Shown here piece by piece: positions 9,512 to 18,417 of a stretch of 64,000 nucleotides of DNA. The stretch comes from Planctomycetales bacterium. Its GTDB lineage: Bacteria > Planctomycetota > Phycisphaerae > SM23-33. The notes beneath the pieces were generated by a model. The model was not told the origin of the DNA and searched no databases. It was given only the letters and a program-made list of their open reading frames with translations. A program made the translations under genes and the position numbers. The stretch is from the NCBI GenBank assembly GCA_030612725.1, contig JAUWNJ010000013.1, forward strand, positions 27,990-91,989, given 5' to 3'. Within the stretch, counting starts at the first letter, position 1; each line of letters begins with the position of its first letter.

Positions 9512-9666
9512 GCACCGGACCGGAGTTTAAGCGGCTGTTCGCCACATTCAGGGGGACTTGGGAGTAGGGAAAAACAGAAAAAATAAAAATTTCCCAAACG
9601 TGAATGCAAAAATCGCATATGGGGGTTTTTCTGAAAATTTAAGTGTGGAAATATCAATGTTTGTGT

Positions 9667-9672
9667 TATAAT
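9667..9672 (+). promoter_or_regulatory. Candidate -10 element upstream of first PEP-CTERM gene
   Basis: A consensus TATAAT in the AT-rich part of the 9512-9807 gap, about 135 bp before the chosen start. The matching -35 region (TGTGGA at 9644-9649) is poor. The same gap has GGGGGACTTGGGAGTAGGG near 9551, like the heptamer motif at 21821 but without a clear second arm. Confidence 0.35.
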
Positions 9673-9807
9673 TATTTGTATCGAATCTGATGCTTGCTCA
9701 TGGTGGCGGCTCGTGTCGAAAGACTTCAAATAACGCCGTCGGAATGCTCAGTCCAATCTGGTTTTCGGCTCAACAAACATAGCATGGAGGCTTATAAGGA
9801 GAGTGTT

Positions 9808-11565
9808 ATGCGCTTGCGGAATATATTTTACTATATGTGTATCGCCTTTGCGGTAATAAGCATGTCTGATGGCCGAATCGTTTTTGCCGACGATCTGGAA
9901 CTGCTCAACACGCTTTCTCTTATCAGCGACGACGTCTATGGTATCGGCGGGTTAGCGCCGGGAAGCGGTGCGCTCTACACCGGAGGCATCCTGCCCAGCG
10001 AAGTTTGGGATGATGTGGCTGGTTATCACTGCTTCAGCCCCGCGGACGGAAGCGTAGCAGAGACTGGCTGGATAATCGGAGCACAGAATCAGACGTTCAG
10101 CCCCGCGGGTATGGCCGGCAACGGCGGATACCTGTACCAGGCTGTGTTTTCGTCGGACCCGGAGAAAACGGGCATAGTGAAATATGCCCCCGGTAATCCG
10201 TCGATCGTATCGAGTATCTATCAACTCCAGGGTACGGAGGCGGAAAAGCGCACCAAGGGACTGACCCACGACGGAAGTTTTATCTGGCAGGCGCATTACA
10301 GTCCGGACGCGGGGCGTCTCTATGCGATTGACCCTTCCACCGGTGACCGCGTCAACACATTGTTTGTCGATCCTTACCCCTACGGATTGGCGTACGACGG
10401 GAAGTATTTCTGGGTCGCCCATCACGATCCGGTCAGCCACACCAGTTACGTCGCCCAATACGACCGTTCCGAGAACCAGATGGCGACTTATGCGATTCCG
10501 ACGTCGATGTCGCCCAATGCCGCCCTCGGCGACCTTGCCGTTACAAGCGATGGTCTGTACGCGCATGTGCTCGGGACAAATAATGTAGCCCATTTCGCGC
10601 TTCCTGCGTCGGAAGGAACTCCGCCGGCGATGGGTTCTGGCGTAACGGCAGTATCAGTGGAGACCCATGCCGGTATCTATTACGACGGGAAGAACGTAAC
10701 TGATTTCCAGGCGGCAGCAAACTATGGGCAACTTCCCATCGCCGCTTCTCTCGAACGCCAATCATCTGGTTTGGCGATGGATGTAGCGGGATTGGCCAGG
10801 GCGTACTACGACGAGAACGGCGTGCATCACGTGGTCAGTTCGCTTGCCTATGGTAGCGACCACGCTTCGTACCTGGAGGCGGCGGGAGCGCTGGTGATTA
10901 ATAAGAGCATCCTGATTACACCGGCTTCCTGCGGGTATGCTGCCGGTACAGCGGTCAACGCGACGGGGTCGCTGACCTTCGATGGTTTGCTTCAGGCTTT
11001 ACGCGACGAAGGGGAAGGTTGGCCCGATGCGACCGGTTTGGTCTCGAGGCTCATAGCCAAGGTTACAAAGACAGGTCCCGGCGGTGAAGTTGTCTGCTTC
11101 GACGGAACCATTTCACTTCTGGGGCAGAATAGCGAAAACTGGGTGCGAACTGTTCTGACCGGAGATGCAAACACAGCCGCTCTTCAAGAGGCATGTAATG
11201 ACATCGTCATTACCGATGGTTTTGCAAGTCTGAACTTTGATGACATCAAGGTGGGTTTCAGTATCCCTGCCATTGTCGGGCAAACCTTTTACGTCAAAAT
11301 ACTGTTCCACACCAAGACCTATATCCCCGCATGGGCGGAAGGGTTGGGAGCAGAGGTTGCTTTCGGGATAGAAAGCGATATGGAAGAAGGATATTTTGTC
11401 GGTGGCGATCCGGAAGCCTACGACGATAACTACAGCGGCGACGCCTGGCTTGGTTGGCCCGGAGGATGGTATGACGTCCCGGAACCATCGACCATGATAA
11501 TGCTCCTGGTAAGCGGGCTGATCACCCTGCGACGAAGAAGGAAAAGAGGAAGGAGGTCTTTCTAA
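9808..11565 (+). CDS. PEP-CTERM sorting domain protein with beta-propeller-like N-terminal half
   Basis: A 585-residue exported protein. The ATG at 9808 follows AAGGAGAGTGTT and begins a signal peptide (MRLRNIFYYMCIAFAVIS, cleavage near FADD). Residues ~25-300 contain repeated segments such as GLTHDGSFIWQAHYS and GLAYDGKYFWVAHHD, which suggests a beta-propeller of the YVTN/NHL sort. Residues ~310-550 are a module shared with the next surface protein. The C-terminus VPEPSTMIMLLVSGLITL followed by RRRRKRGRRSF is a PEP-CTERM anchor (PEP motif, hydrophobic helix, basic tail). Such proteins are processed by exosortase and displayed at the envelope; no exosortase gene is in this window. The function of the ectodomain is unknown. 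Confidence 0.88.
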   Translation: MRLRNIFYYMCIAFAVISMSDGRIVFADDLELLNTLSLISDDVYGIGGLAPGSGALYTGGILPSEVWDDVAGYHCFSPADGSVAETGWIIGAQNQTFSPAGMAGNGGYLYQAVFSSDPEKTGIVKYAPGNPSIVSSIYQLQGTEAEKRTKGLTHDGSFIWQAHYSPDAGRLYAIDPSTGDRVNTLFVDPYPYGLAYDGKYFWVAHHDPVSHTSYVAQYDRSENQMATYAIPTSMSPNAALGDLAVTSDGLYAHVLGTNNVAHFALPASEGTPPAMGSGVTAVSVETHAGIYYDGKNVTDFQAAANYGQLPIAASLERQSSGLAMDVAGLARAYYDENGVHHVVSSLAYGSDHASYLEAAGALVINKSILITPASCGYAAGTAVNATGSLTFDGLLQALRDEGEGWPDATGLVSRLIAKVTKTGPGGEVVCFDGTISLLGQNSENWVRTVLTGDANTAALQEACNDIVITDGFASLNFDDIKVGFSIPAIVGQTFYVKILFHTKTYIPAWAEGLGAEVAFGIESDMEEGYFVGGDPEAYDDNYSGDAWLGWPGGWYDVPEPSTMIMLLVSGLITLRRRRKRGRRSF

Positions 11566-11570
11566 AAGAA

Positions 11571-11687
11571 AATAACGAATAATGAACAAGGAATTTTGAA
11601 TTTCGAAGTAAAAAAATCCTTCGAAGGTGGTCTGTTTCTTTTACTTCGAAATTCGACATTCTCTGTTCATTATTCGTTATTCATTTT
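11571..11687. repeat. Heptamer fold-back element, family A copy 2
   Basis: The left arm (from 11571) has 7-nt units TAACGAA, TAATGAA, CAAGGAA, TTTTGAA, TTTCGAA. The right arm (11639-11687) is the reverse complement, with units such as TTCGAAA, TTCGACA, TTCATTA, TTCGTTA. The loop AAGGTGGTCTGTTTC matches copy 1 at 3004-3118. It starts 5 nt after the stop codon of the PEP-CTERM gene. Confidence 0.85.
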
Positions 11688-11711
11688 AAAAGGGCTTCTG
11701 TCCCTTCTCAT

Positions 11712-11766
11712 GAGGTGCACGAATATCCAGCCAACGTCGTCTTGTCCATTTCTCCGGCAGCGTTCA
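11712..11766 (+). pseudogene. 55-bp remnant of the acylphosphatase gene start
   Basis: This segment is identical at 54 of 55 positions to 14391-14445, which covers the ribosome-binding site, start codon and first ~14 codons of the intact acylphosphatase gene. The only difference changes the start codon ATG to ATA. Similarity ends sharply on both sides. Together with the intact copy it forms a direct repeat around the second PEP-CTERM gene. Confidence 0.9.
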
Positions 11767-12152
11767 GCGATGCTATCGGGCTGGGCGCAAATCGAAACAG
11801 CGTGGTGCCCCGTTTCTCTGCCTGTCCGTTGCGAAATTATCACAATTTAGGGCTTGGAAGTTGCGCCGGTGGTGTTACAATCACTCACATCGGGGTTTGC
11901 TCGTAAGTGGTGGCTGGTCGGAAACGCTCATTCAACAGTCACTTCGGCGTCCGGCTCGATCCATTTTGCTTCTACGCATCGAGCAGGGATGCCTTGGCCT
12001 CGCCGGTGTGGAAAGAGACATATCCAAACCAAACCGGCTGAAATATCTTGGCCGAATCTCGATGACATCTGGGCCAATAATGCCTACTAAAAGCAAAACT
12101 ACATGCCGCTGGGGCGTTCCACAAGGAACTCCATTATGTAAGGAGAAGTAAG
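11767..12152. other. 386-bp stretch without a recognised gene, upstream of second PEP-CTERM gene
   Basis: Only short ORFs without family features or ribosome-binding sites are present. The stretch begins where similarity to acylphosphatase stops and ends at the AAGGAGAAGTAAG site of the next gene. It presumably contains that gene's promoter, but no convincing -35/-10 pair was found. Confidence 0.5.
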
Positions 12153-14384
12153 GTGAGAAACGTAACGATTTTATTGGCAGTAGCGGCTATGTTGGCCTTG
12201 GCAGGATCGGCATGGGCGGATACCTATGATGTTACCTTCGACTGGAATACCGGCGACGGTAACTGGACTTCGACTGCCTCCTGGACCAAGACGAATCCGG
12301 GACCTGGGACTCCACCAGGCCCGCTGCCGTTCTACGATTATACTGAAGGCAGCGATACTTACCGTGGCCAGGCCTACATAGCCAACAACGGCGCGATCGT
12401 AACGATTAACAGCGGGACCGAGGCCGACCCGGTCGGGGCCTTCGGCGTAACATTGGGAGACTACGACCATAGGGGTGAGGCGGTCTATCTCGGGCACATC
12501 GACATGACCGCCGGGTACCTCAAGGTCGCCGGCTATCAGGGCGGCCTCAACATCAATCCGGACTGCACCTTCACCCAGTCCGGCGGGACGGTTGATCTTG
12601 GCTACTTGAATAGCGGTTCGTACAACTGGTCCGGTGGCTTCAATACGAAGTACACTCTGGAAGGCGGTACGTTTAAGTCAGACTCCATCGCCGGCGGATA
12701 CTGGCGATCCAATTTCACCCAGACCGGCGGGGAGATGTCCGTGGGTACCTTCGGCCTCACGGATGGAGGATCGTATAACCTCTCTGGTGGTACGGCAACG
12801 GTCAACAAGCTGGAGATGGGGGCATCAACCGCTGCCGACGGCACGACGACGTTGAACATCACCAGCCCCGGCGTGGCCCCGGTTCTCAAACTCAAGACCA
12901 GCCTCCAGTTCGGAGACAGTTCAGCAGATGTGGACTACGCGGTGCTTAACGCTCCCGCGGGTCAGGTGATCAATATGGTCTGCAACCAGCCCAGGTACGC
13001 CAGCGAGGATCCTGGTGACGGTCTTGGGTATCGGTTCATTACCTCTACCACTCACTTCAGGAACTATCTCAACGATAACGATGTGGAAAACGACATGGAC
13101 GACCTGAACAACGTTACGCTGGCCTATGACATTTCCAGCGCATACGGTGCGTACTGCTGGCTGGATGTACAGGTGGGCGTTTTAGAGGTCGGCGGTTACG
13201 ACAACGGCGCTGCTACGGGCGGTCTGGTCGATAACTTCGCCCTGAAAGGCCTGACGCTGACGCCGTATTTTGACGAGAAGTACCCGGAAGGTGGCGGTCG
13301 GTGGACAGGTCCGATAATCCAGTTGGTGGACGACGCGGACAACGGCAACCGGGCCAGTAACGAGTGCCTCTATGTCGAGAACCTTGCCATCGGGTCGGGT
13401 TCAGTACTCGACCTGAACGGCCTGACGCTGTACTACCTGGAAGGCGAGGCCTCGGATGCATTCCTGGCCGATGGTCGTGTCGTCGATAACAGTGCAAGTG
13501 GTGGCGGTGACCTCGTCCAGATTTTCGAGCCGGTGCTTGCGCATGGCGTGCTGGCAAATTCCATCAGGGTTGACAGTAGTATCAACTACGACGGTACGGT
13601 GGAGACCGGCACACAGACGGCTGTGAACTATACACAACTTCCCGTCACTGCCACTGTGGAGCACGAGTCAGGGGGGACCAACATGCGTGTGATGGGACAG
13701 GCTCGTTCGTACTACGACGCAGACGGGATTCACCACGTGGTGCGAGCGGCTGCTTGTGGCGATGGTCACGGCTCGGACCTGTGCGGCACCGGGACGCTTA
13801 CGGACAGCAAGACCATTCTTGTTACCTCCGGTGATTGCGGCTATCCGACCGGCACGTCGATCTGGGCGACCGGGACGCTGACACTCAACGGTCTTCTGAA
13901 GGCCTGCCGCCATGAAGGCGAAGGTTTTCCCGACGCGACCGGTCTGGCTGCGATCTTCAATGTCCGGATTATAAGGACGGCCCCTGGGGCTGACGTAGTT
14001 TGCTTTAATGGGACTATTTCCCTTCTGGGCAACGATGACGTGGAGTGGGTCCAGGTTGTCCTGGCAGGCGATCTCAATATACTCGTTCTCCAACAGGTCG
14101 CCGCGGGTTTGGTTATCGCCGACGACTTTGCCTATCTTGAACTTGACCATGTTGACGTTGGATTTCGTATTCCTGCTGTTATTGGTCAGGCATTCGACGT
14201 TGACACGATCTTTTATGCTGAGGCTTTTGTTCCCGATGGGGCCGAGGGTTTGGGAGCGGAGGTGGTTTTTGGTGAGTCTGGTGAGTTAACAGCCAACTGC
14301 CACACGCCGGAACCGACGACCATAGCGATGTTGCTGACCGGCGGGCTGATCACACTGCGACGAAGAAGGAAAAACCTCAACTAA
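12153..14384 (+). CDS. PEP-CTERM sorting domain surface protein
   Basis: A 743-residue exported protein starting with GTG after AAGGAGAAGTAAG. The signal peptide is MRNVTILLAVAAMLALAGSA. Residues ~25-230 are Gly/Ser/Thr-rich beta-helix-like sequence (WNTGDGNWTSTASW, FTQSGGTVDLG, FTQTGGEMSVG, YNLSGGTATVNKL), as in planctomycete surface proteins. Residues ~470-720 form the module shared with the previous PEP-CTERM gene (GQARSYYDADGIHHVVRAA, HEGEGFPDATGL, VCFNGTISLLG, EGLGAEVVFGE). The C-terminus is HTPEPTTIAMLLTGGLITL plus a basic tail. The gene lies between a 55-bp direct repeat of the acylphosphatase start, so it may have arrived by insertion or duplication. The partner or ligand is unknown. 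Confidence 0.88.
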   Translation: MRNVTILLAVAAMLALAGSAWADTYDVTFDWNTGDGNWTSTASWTKTNPGPGTPPGPLPFYDYTEGSDTYRGQAYIANNGAIVTINSGTEADPVGAFGVTLGDYDHRGEAVYLGHIDMTAGYLKVAGYQGGLNINPDCTFTQSGGTVDLGYLNSGSYNWSGGFNTKYTLEGGTFKSDSIAGGYWRSNFTQTGGEMSVGTFGLTDGGSYNLSGGTATVNKLEMGASTAADGTTTLNITSPGVAPVLKLKTSLQFGDSSADVDYAVLNAPAGQVINMVCNQPRYASEDPGDGLGYRFITSTTHFRNYLNDNDVENDMDDLNNVTLAYDISSAYGAYCWLDVQVGVLEVGGYDNGAATGGLVDNFALKGLTLTPYFDEKYPEGGGRWTGPIIQLVDDADNGNRASNECLYVENLAIGSGSVLDLNGLTLYYLEGEASDAFLADGRVVDNSASGGGDLVQIFEPVLAHGVLANSIRVDSSINYDGTVETGTQTAVNYTQLPVTATVEHESGGTNMRVMGQARSYYDADGIHHVVRAAACGDGHGSDLCGTGTLTDSKTILVTSGDCGYPTGTSIWATGTLTLNGLLKACRHEGEGFPDATGLAAIFNVRIIRTAPGADVVCFNGTISLLGNDDVEWVQVVLAGDLNILVLQQVAAGLVIADDFAYLELDHVDVGFRIPAVIGQAFDVDTIFYAEAFVPDGAEGLGAEVVFGESGELTANCHTPEPTTIAMLLTGGLITLRRRRKNLN

Positions 14385-14401
14385 ACGAGCGAGGTGCACG
14401 A

Positions 14402-14677
14402 ATGTCCAGCCAACGTCGTCTTGTCCATTTCTCCGGCAGCGTTCAAGGCGTCGGTTTTCGCTACACCGCAAGACGGTTGGCTCAGCAGTTCGAGGTAACA
14501 GGGTATGTCAAAAACCTGCCCGACGGGCGAGTGGAAATCATCGCCGAAGGCACGCCCGACCAGATAGACGCATTCCTCCAGACCATCCACGAGCAAATGG
14601 GGAATTACATCCGTAGTACCGACCAGCAAATCATCATTCCGGCTGACCAATTCACCGGCTTCGAAATTCGCTTTTGA
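14402..14677 (+). CDS. acyP: Acylphosphatase
   Basis: A 91-residue protein of the expected family length. SGSVQGVGFRYTARRLA contains catalytic Arg20, and GYVKNLPDGRVEI contains catalytic Asn38. It hydrolyses carboxyl-phosphate bonds of acyl phosphates in the cytoplasm. The ATG is preceded by GAGGTGCACGA and lies 17 nt after the stop of the PEP-CTERM gene. A 55-bp copy of its 5' end with a lost start codon lies 2.7 kb upstream, suggesting this gene originally followed the first PEP-CTERM gene. Confidence 0.93.
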   Translation: MSSQRRLVHFSGSVQGVGFRYTARRLAQQFEVTGYVKNLPDGRVEIIAEGTPDQIDAFLQTIHEQMGNYIRSTDQQIIIPADQFTGFEIRF

Positions 14678-14730
14678 CCCGTAGCGGAAAATTTCAGATT
14701 TTGGGAACCTTTTGGGCGTATCTGTTCGTC

Positions 14731-14736
14731 TATAAT
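14731..14736 (+). promoter_or_regulatory. Candidate -10 element for WD40 gene
   Basis: TATAAT lies 30 nt before the start of the WD40 gene in an 88-bp gap after acyP. No good -35 hexamer is found at 16-18 nt spacing. Confidence 0.4.
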
Positions 14737-14765
14737 CAAGATGGACAAATCAAAGAGCGTTATTT

Positions 14766-17264
14766 ATGAAATCCTTTGCGATAGCGAGAATCGTTTGTCT
14801 GGCATTGTTGATGCTCATTACATCGGTTGATGCTGGAGAAAAGTCGGACCGTGTGGATTCTTATGGCGATCCCCTGCCTGCCGGTGCGGTGGGGCGTCTG
14901 GGAACGCTCCGGCTGAGGCATGGGGATTCAACTTTTTCGGTCGCCTTCTCGCCGACCGGTAAGGTATTCGCCACCGGCGGGGGGCGCGACGGAAAGATTG
15001 TCCTCTGGGACGTCAAAACCGGAAAGAGTGTCGCGACGCTCACAGGCCATAAAAGTACGGTTTCCTGCCTGGCCTTCTCGCCCGACGGAAAAACGTTGGC
15101 TTCCGGCGGACATGACAAGACGGTCCGCTTGTGGGACGTCGCAGCCGGTAAGGAAACACAACGGACGTTGTCCAAAAACCGCATTTTCACCCTGGCCTTT
15201 CATCCTGATGGGAAAGCGATGGTGTTCAATGCCGGTAGGAAACTGTACCTTTGGCATCCGGCCAGGCCGAAAGACGGTCTTGTCCTGCTGGATGGACAGA
15301 AGAAGCAGGGGTCATCTTCGATCCTCGTCGTGGCGTTCCTGCCCGACGGTAGAATTGTCTCCGGTTACCATGATAAGACTATCCGGTTCTGGGATGCCAC
15401 CACGGGTAAGCAGACCGACAAGATTGATTCGGCCGGCGGGGCGGTTACCAGCCTGGCCGTCTCACCGGATGAGAAACTGCTTGCCTATGGTTGCGGGGAT
15501 GGAACCGTTCGCATCTGGTCGTTCGAACAGAAGAAAGAATTATTCGTCATGAAGGGGTACAAGGTTTGGGTGTCCTGTCTGGCCTTTTCACCTGACAGTA
15601 AGACGCTGGCGGTCAACAGCGGTGGGGACAGCACCGTCCGCCTGTGGGATCTGGCAGCGAAGAAAGAAATCAGGCGGCTTCCCGGCAGCGGGGGCAAGTG
15701 GAACTGTCTGGCGTTTTCACCGGACGGCAAGACGCTGGCCATACTGCGGGCAGACAAATCTGCTGGCCTGTGGAACGTGAAGACCGGTAAGAGGGTCCAT
15801 AACTTCGCCGGACACACCGACCAGATATACGCCCTTGCCTTTTCGCCCGACGGTAAGCGCCTGGCGTCGGGAGCGGTTTCCTCGGCATTGGGAGCGAAAT
15901 CAGGTATCGACAGCAATATTCGGATCTGGGACGTACAGCAGCGAAAAGAAATCGTCAAGTGGCCCGCACACGGGACGAGGGGGCCTAGCGGATTGGCGTG
16001 GATGCCTGACGGAAAGGCAATCGTCTCATGCGGGGCAGAAGCATTCGCAGGAATGTGGGATGCAAAGACGGGAAAACCACTCCGCGCCTTCGGACCGCAC
16101 GGGCGACACGTTAGCTCGGTGGCAGTTTCTCCCAATGGTAAGATCGTCGCCACCGGCGGAGATAATGACGGGAAGGTGTACCTGTGGAACGCCGCTACGG
16201 GTAAGCGGTTCGACAAATTGGAAAGAAAGGTTGGCAGGAACATCAAACTGGCGTTTTCCGGTACCGGAAAGGCGCTGGCTGCGACGGATTCGGGAAGCAT
16301 TTACATCTGGCCGATACCGCCTTTGCCCGGAAAGTCGCCGATTCGCTGCTCCGGGCCGGGGGGATTTGTTCCCCAGATCGGATTCTCACCGAACGGCAGA
16401 CTGGTCGTTTCTGCCGGTCATTCCGGGCGGATAGCCCTGACAGACGTCGTCAGCGGACAGCGAATCAGCACGATGAGTCATGGGAGCGGCGTTAACGGCG
16501 TTGTATTTTCGCCCGACGGAAAACTTATTGCATCAGCCGGTAGGGATAAGGTCGTCCGTGTCTGGGAAACTGCCACCGGAAAGCAGGTCCTGGACTTCAC
16601 AGGCCACACCGCTAATGTCAACGCCGTCGCCTTCAGCCCCGACGGTAGGACGCTGGCGTCGGCCGGTGCGGATACAACGATTATTCTGTGGAACATCGAC
16701 CCATGGGTGTGCCGGAGCGATCACGACAAGACGTCCCCGCTCAAAATGGATGCCTGTAAGCCGTCGTATTTATGGGACAAACTCAAAGGGAGGGAGGAGT
16801 CCAGTGACCATAACGAATATGCGATTATGTGGGTACTCGTTCGCGCCGGCGACAAGGCTGTCGGTTTGCTGGATATCTTTCTCAAACCCGTGCATATAGA
16901 CCGTGAACAGATGAAACGGCTGATTGGGCAGTTGGACGACGACAAATATAAGGTTCGCAAGCGTGCTTCGGAAGAACTGGCTGGTTTCGGTAATGCGATT
17001 GACTCGGACATTCGGGAAGCATTGAAGAAACCGACCTCGCTGGAAGCGAAGATTCGTCTGGAGGAATTGCTGAAGGTGGTTTCATATCCGCTGCCGAATA
17101 CGCCCGAGTCGCTCCGCAAATACCGGAGCGTGCAGGTCCTTGAATGGATTGGAACGAAGAAGGCTCAGGGAGTCTTGAAGAAACTCGCCGCAGGCCACGC
17201 CGGAGCATCGCTGACACAGGATGCAAAATCCGCCCTCGCCCGAATCGCCTCCCGAAACCGGTAG
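14766..17264 (+). CDS. Exported WD40-repeat protein with C-terminal helical domain
   Basis: An 832-residue protein. The signal peptide MKSFAIARIVCLALLMLI ends near SVDAGEK, so it is probably exported. More than ten WD40 repeats follow (for example LAFSPDGKTLASGGHDKTV, VFSPDGKLIASAGRDKVV, AFSPDGRTLASAGADTTI), enough for two propellers. The last ~170 residues are helical (REQMKRLIGQLDDDKYKVR, ASEELAGFG, LEAKIRLEELL, RSVQVLEWIGTKKAQGVLK). This HEAT-like tail is recurrent in planctomycete WD40 proteins. It is probably a protein-interaction scaffold; no enzymatic motif is seen. Only a weak Shine-Dalgarno site is visible. The stop codon lies inside a palindromic repeat. Confidence 0.88.
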   Translation: MKSFAIARIVCLALLMLITSVDAGEKSDRVDSYGDPLPAGAVGRLGTLRLRHGDSTFSVAFSPTGKVFATGGGRDGKIVLWDVKTGKSVATLTGHKSTVSCLAFSPDGKTLASGGHDKTVRLWDVAAGKETQRTLSKNRIFTLAFHPDGKAMVFNAGRKLYLWHPARPKDGLVLLDGQKKQGSSSILVVAFLPDGRIVSGYHDKTIRFWDATTGKQTDKIDSAGGAVTSLAVSPDEKLLAYGCGDGTVRIWSFEQKKELFVMKGYKVWVSCLAFSPDSKTLAVNSGGDSTVRLWDLAAKKEIRRLPGSGGKWNCLAFSPDGKTLAILRADKSAGLWNVKTGKRVHNFAGHTDQIYALAFSPDGKRLASGAVSSALGAKSGIDSNIRIWDVQQRKEIVKWPAHGTRGPSGLAWMPDGKAIVSCGAEAFAGMWDAKTGKPLRAFGPHGRHVSSVAVSPNGKIVATGGDNDGKVYLWNAATGKRFDKLERKVGRNIKLAFSGTGKALAATDSGSIYIWPIPPLPGKSPIRCSGPGGFVPQIGFSPNGRLVVSAGHSGRIALTDVVSGQRISTMSHGSGVNGVVFSPDGKLIASAGRDKVVRVWETATGKQVLDFTGHTANVNAVAFSPDGRTLASAGADTTIILWNIDPWVCRSDHDKTSPLKMDACKPSYLWDKLKGREESSDHNEYAIMWVLVRAGDKAVGLLDIFLKPVHIDREQMKRLIGQLDDDKYKVRKRASEELAGFGNAIDSDIREALKKPTSLEAKIRLEELLKVVSYPLPNTPESLRKYRSVQVLEWIGTKKAQGVLKKLAAGHAGASLTQDAKSALARIASRNR

Positions 17265-17313
17265 GCTGGGACGAAGCCCGCCAAAGGCGGATAAACTCTG
17301 CGAAGGCCCAGCT
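17258..17313. repeat. Dispersed fold-back repeat, family D copy 1
   Basis: CCGGTAGGCTGGGACGAAGC at the end of the WD40 gene provides its TAG stop, and AAGGCCCAGCTTC closes the hairpin. A related element at 57780-57862 places the carA stop at the equivalent position. Confidence 0.55.
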
Positions 17314-17318
17314 TCAAT

Positions 17319-18110
17319 CTATGAAACCTGGAGTTCTTTCGGACTTTTAGTGAGGTGATTCTTAAGCCGCCCAAGGATGGCGGAGTGCATCTGCGAAACG
17401 CGGGACTCCGATAAAGCCAATGTCTCGCCGATCTCTTTCATCGTCATGCCTTCAAAGTAGTACAACAGGATAATAAGTCGCTCTGCCCGACTCAATCCCC
17501 GCGTAACCCATTCTTTGACGTCCTTACGCTGAAACTGGCGGAACGGGTCTTCGCTGCGCTTGTCTTCAAGAACGTCAATTTCCAGAACATCCCTGTTGGA
17601 GTCCGTCTCAAACCATTTTCGAGACAGACTTATCAGCCCGGTCGCCTGTGAGTCCCGTTGGAGTTTGCGAAATTCGGTCAGGCTGACCTTCATCTTTTTG
17701 GCGAGTTCCCGGTCGGTCGGTTTCCTTCCCAGTTCCATCTCAAGGACACCCGTAGCTTGGGATACTTTGTGGGACCGGCTCCGGACAAGACGGGGCACCC
17801 AGTCCATACTTCGCAATTCGTCAAGAATGGCGCCTCGAATACGTTGAGAGCAATAGGTCTCGAACTTGACGCCCCTGTCCAGGTCGAACGCGTTTATCGC
17901 GTCTATAAGCCCGAACGTTCCTGCCGAGATGAGGTCGTCAACCTCGACTTCCTCAGGCAGGCGAGCGGAAAGACGCTCGGCTGTGTATCGAACAATCGGT
18001 AAATAATGTTCGATAAGCATGTTGCGAATGTCGTCGCTGTGGGTTCTGGCGAATTTTTTCCACGACTGTTGAATTGTCTTCGCGTTGTTTGTTGCTACTA
18101 CACTGGCCAT
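17319..18110 (-). CDS. RNA polymerase sigma factor, FliA/WhiG type
   Basis: A 263-residue sigma-70-family factor with region 2 (LPEEVEVDDLISAGTFGLID, then FDLDRGVKFETYCSQRIRGA), region 3 (MELGRKPTDRELAKKMKVSL) and region 4 (LSRAERLIILLYYFEGMTMK, then GETLALSESRVSQMHS). The order and the IRGAILDELRSMDWVPR segment are characteristic of the FliA/WhiG group. The start at 18110 follows AAAGGAGTGTGTA; an upstream extension to 18152 has no site. No flagellar or chemotaxis genes are present, and planctomycetes commonly keep a FliA-type factor, so a flagellar regulon should not be assumed. Confidence 0.9.
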   Translation of the reverse strand: MASVVATNNAKTIQQSWKKFARTHSDDIRNMLIEHYLPIVRYTAERLSARLPEEVEVDDLISAGTFGLIDAINAFDLDRGVKFETYCSQRIRGAILDELRSMDWVPRLVRSRSHKVSQATGVLEMELGRKPTDRELAKKMKVSLTEFRKLQRDSQATGLISLSRKWFETDSNRDVLEIDVLEDKRSEDPFRQFQRKDVKEWVTRGLSRAERLIILLYYFEGMTMKEIGETLALSESRVSQMHSAILGRLKNHLTKSPKELQVS

Positions 18111-18417
18111 TACACACTCCTTTGCTTTTGACCTTATTCGGGTGCAGATCAATTCTCTAAATCGACCAAACTACCCAGTATCTTTATAATGCCTATATTG
18201 CCCAGATTACCTATATCCTCTTGTCTGTCAAGTTTAATTCTCGATAAAAACGCGAAAAAGTTCAGTTTATTCTTTAAATTATTTTTATGTTCTTTGTACC
18301 AAAGGGTTTATATTGGCAATTCTGTACTGTGCGAACCTGTAAAATTTGACTGTTGTGATCCATCAGTCCGTATTTTTCATTCACCGCAGTCCTACGGACT
18401 GCGGTGAAGTATCCGGT

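Noticed and set aside
11596..12151. Several 80-100-codon ORFs in the gap before the second PEP-CTERM gene
   Set aside because: They cross the repeat and the acyP remnant in different frames and have no start-site signals.
17319..18110. Sigma factor as evidence for a flagellar operon
   Set aside because: No flagellar or chemotaxis gene lies nearby, and FliA/WhiG-type factors occur without flagella in related bacteria.
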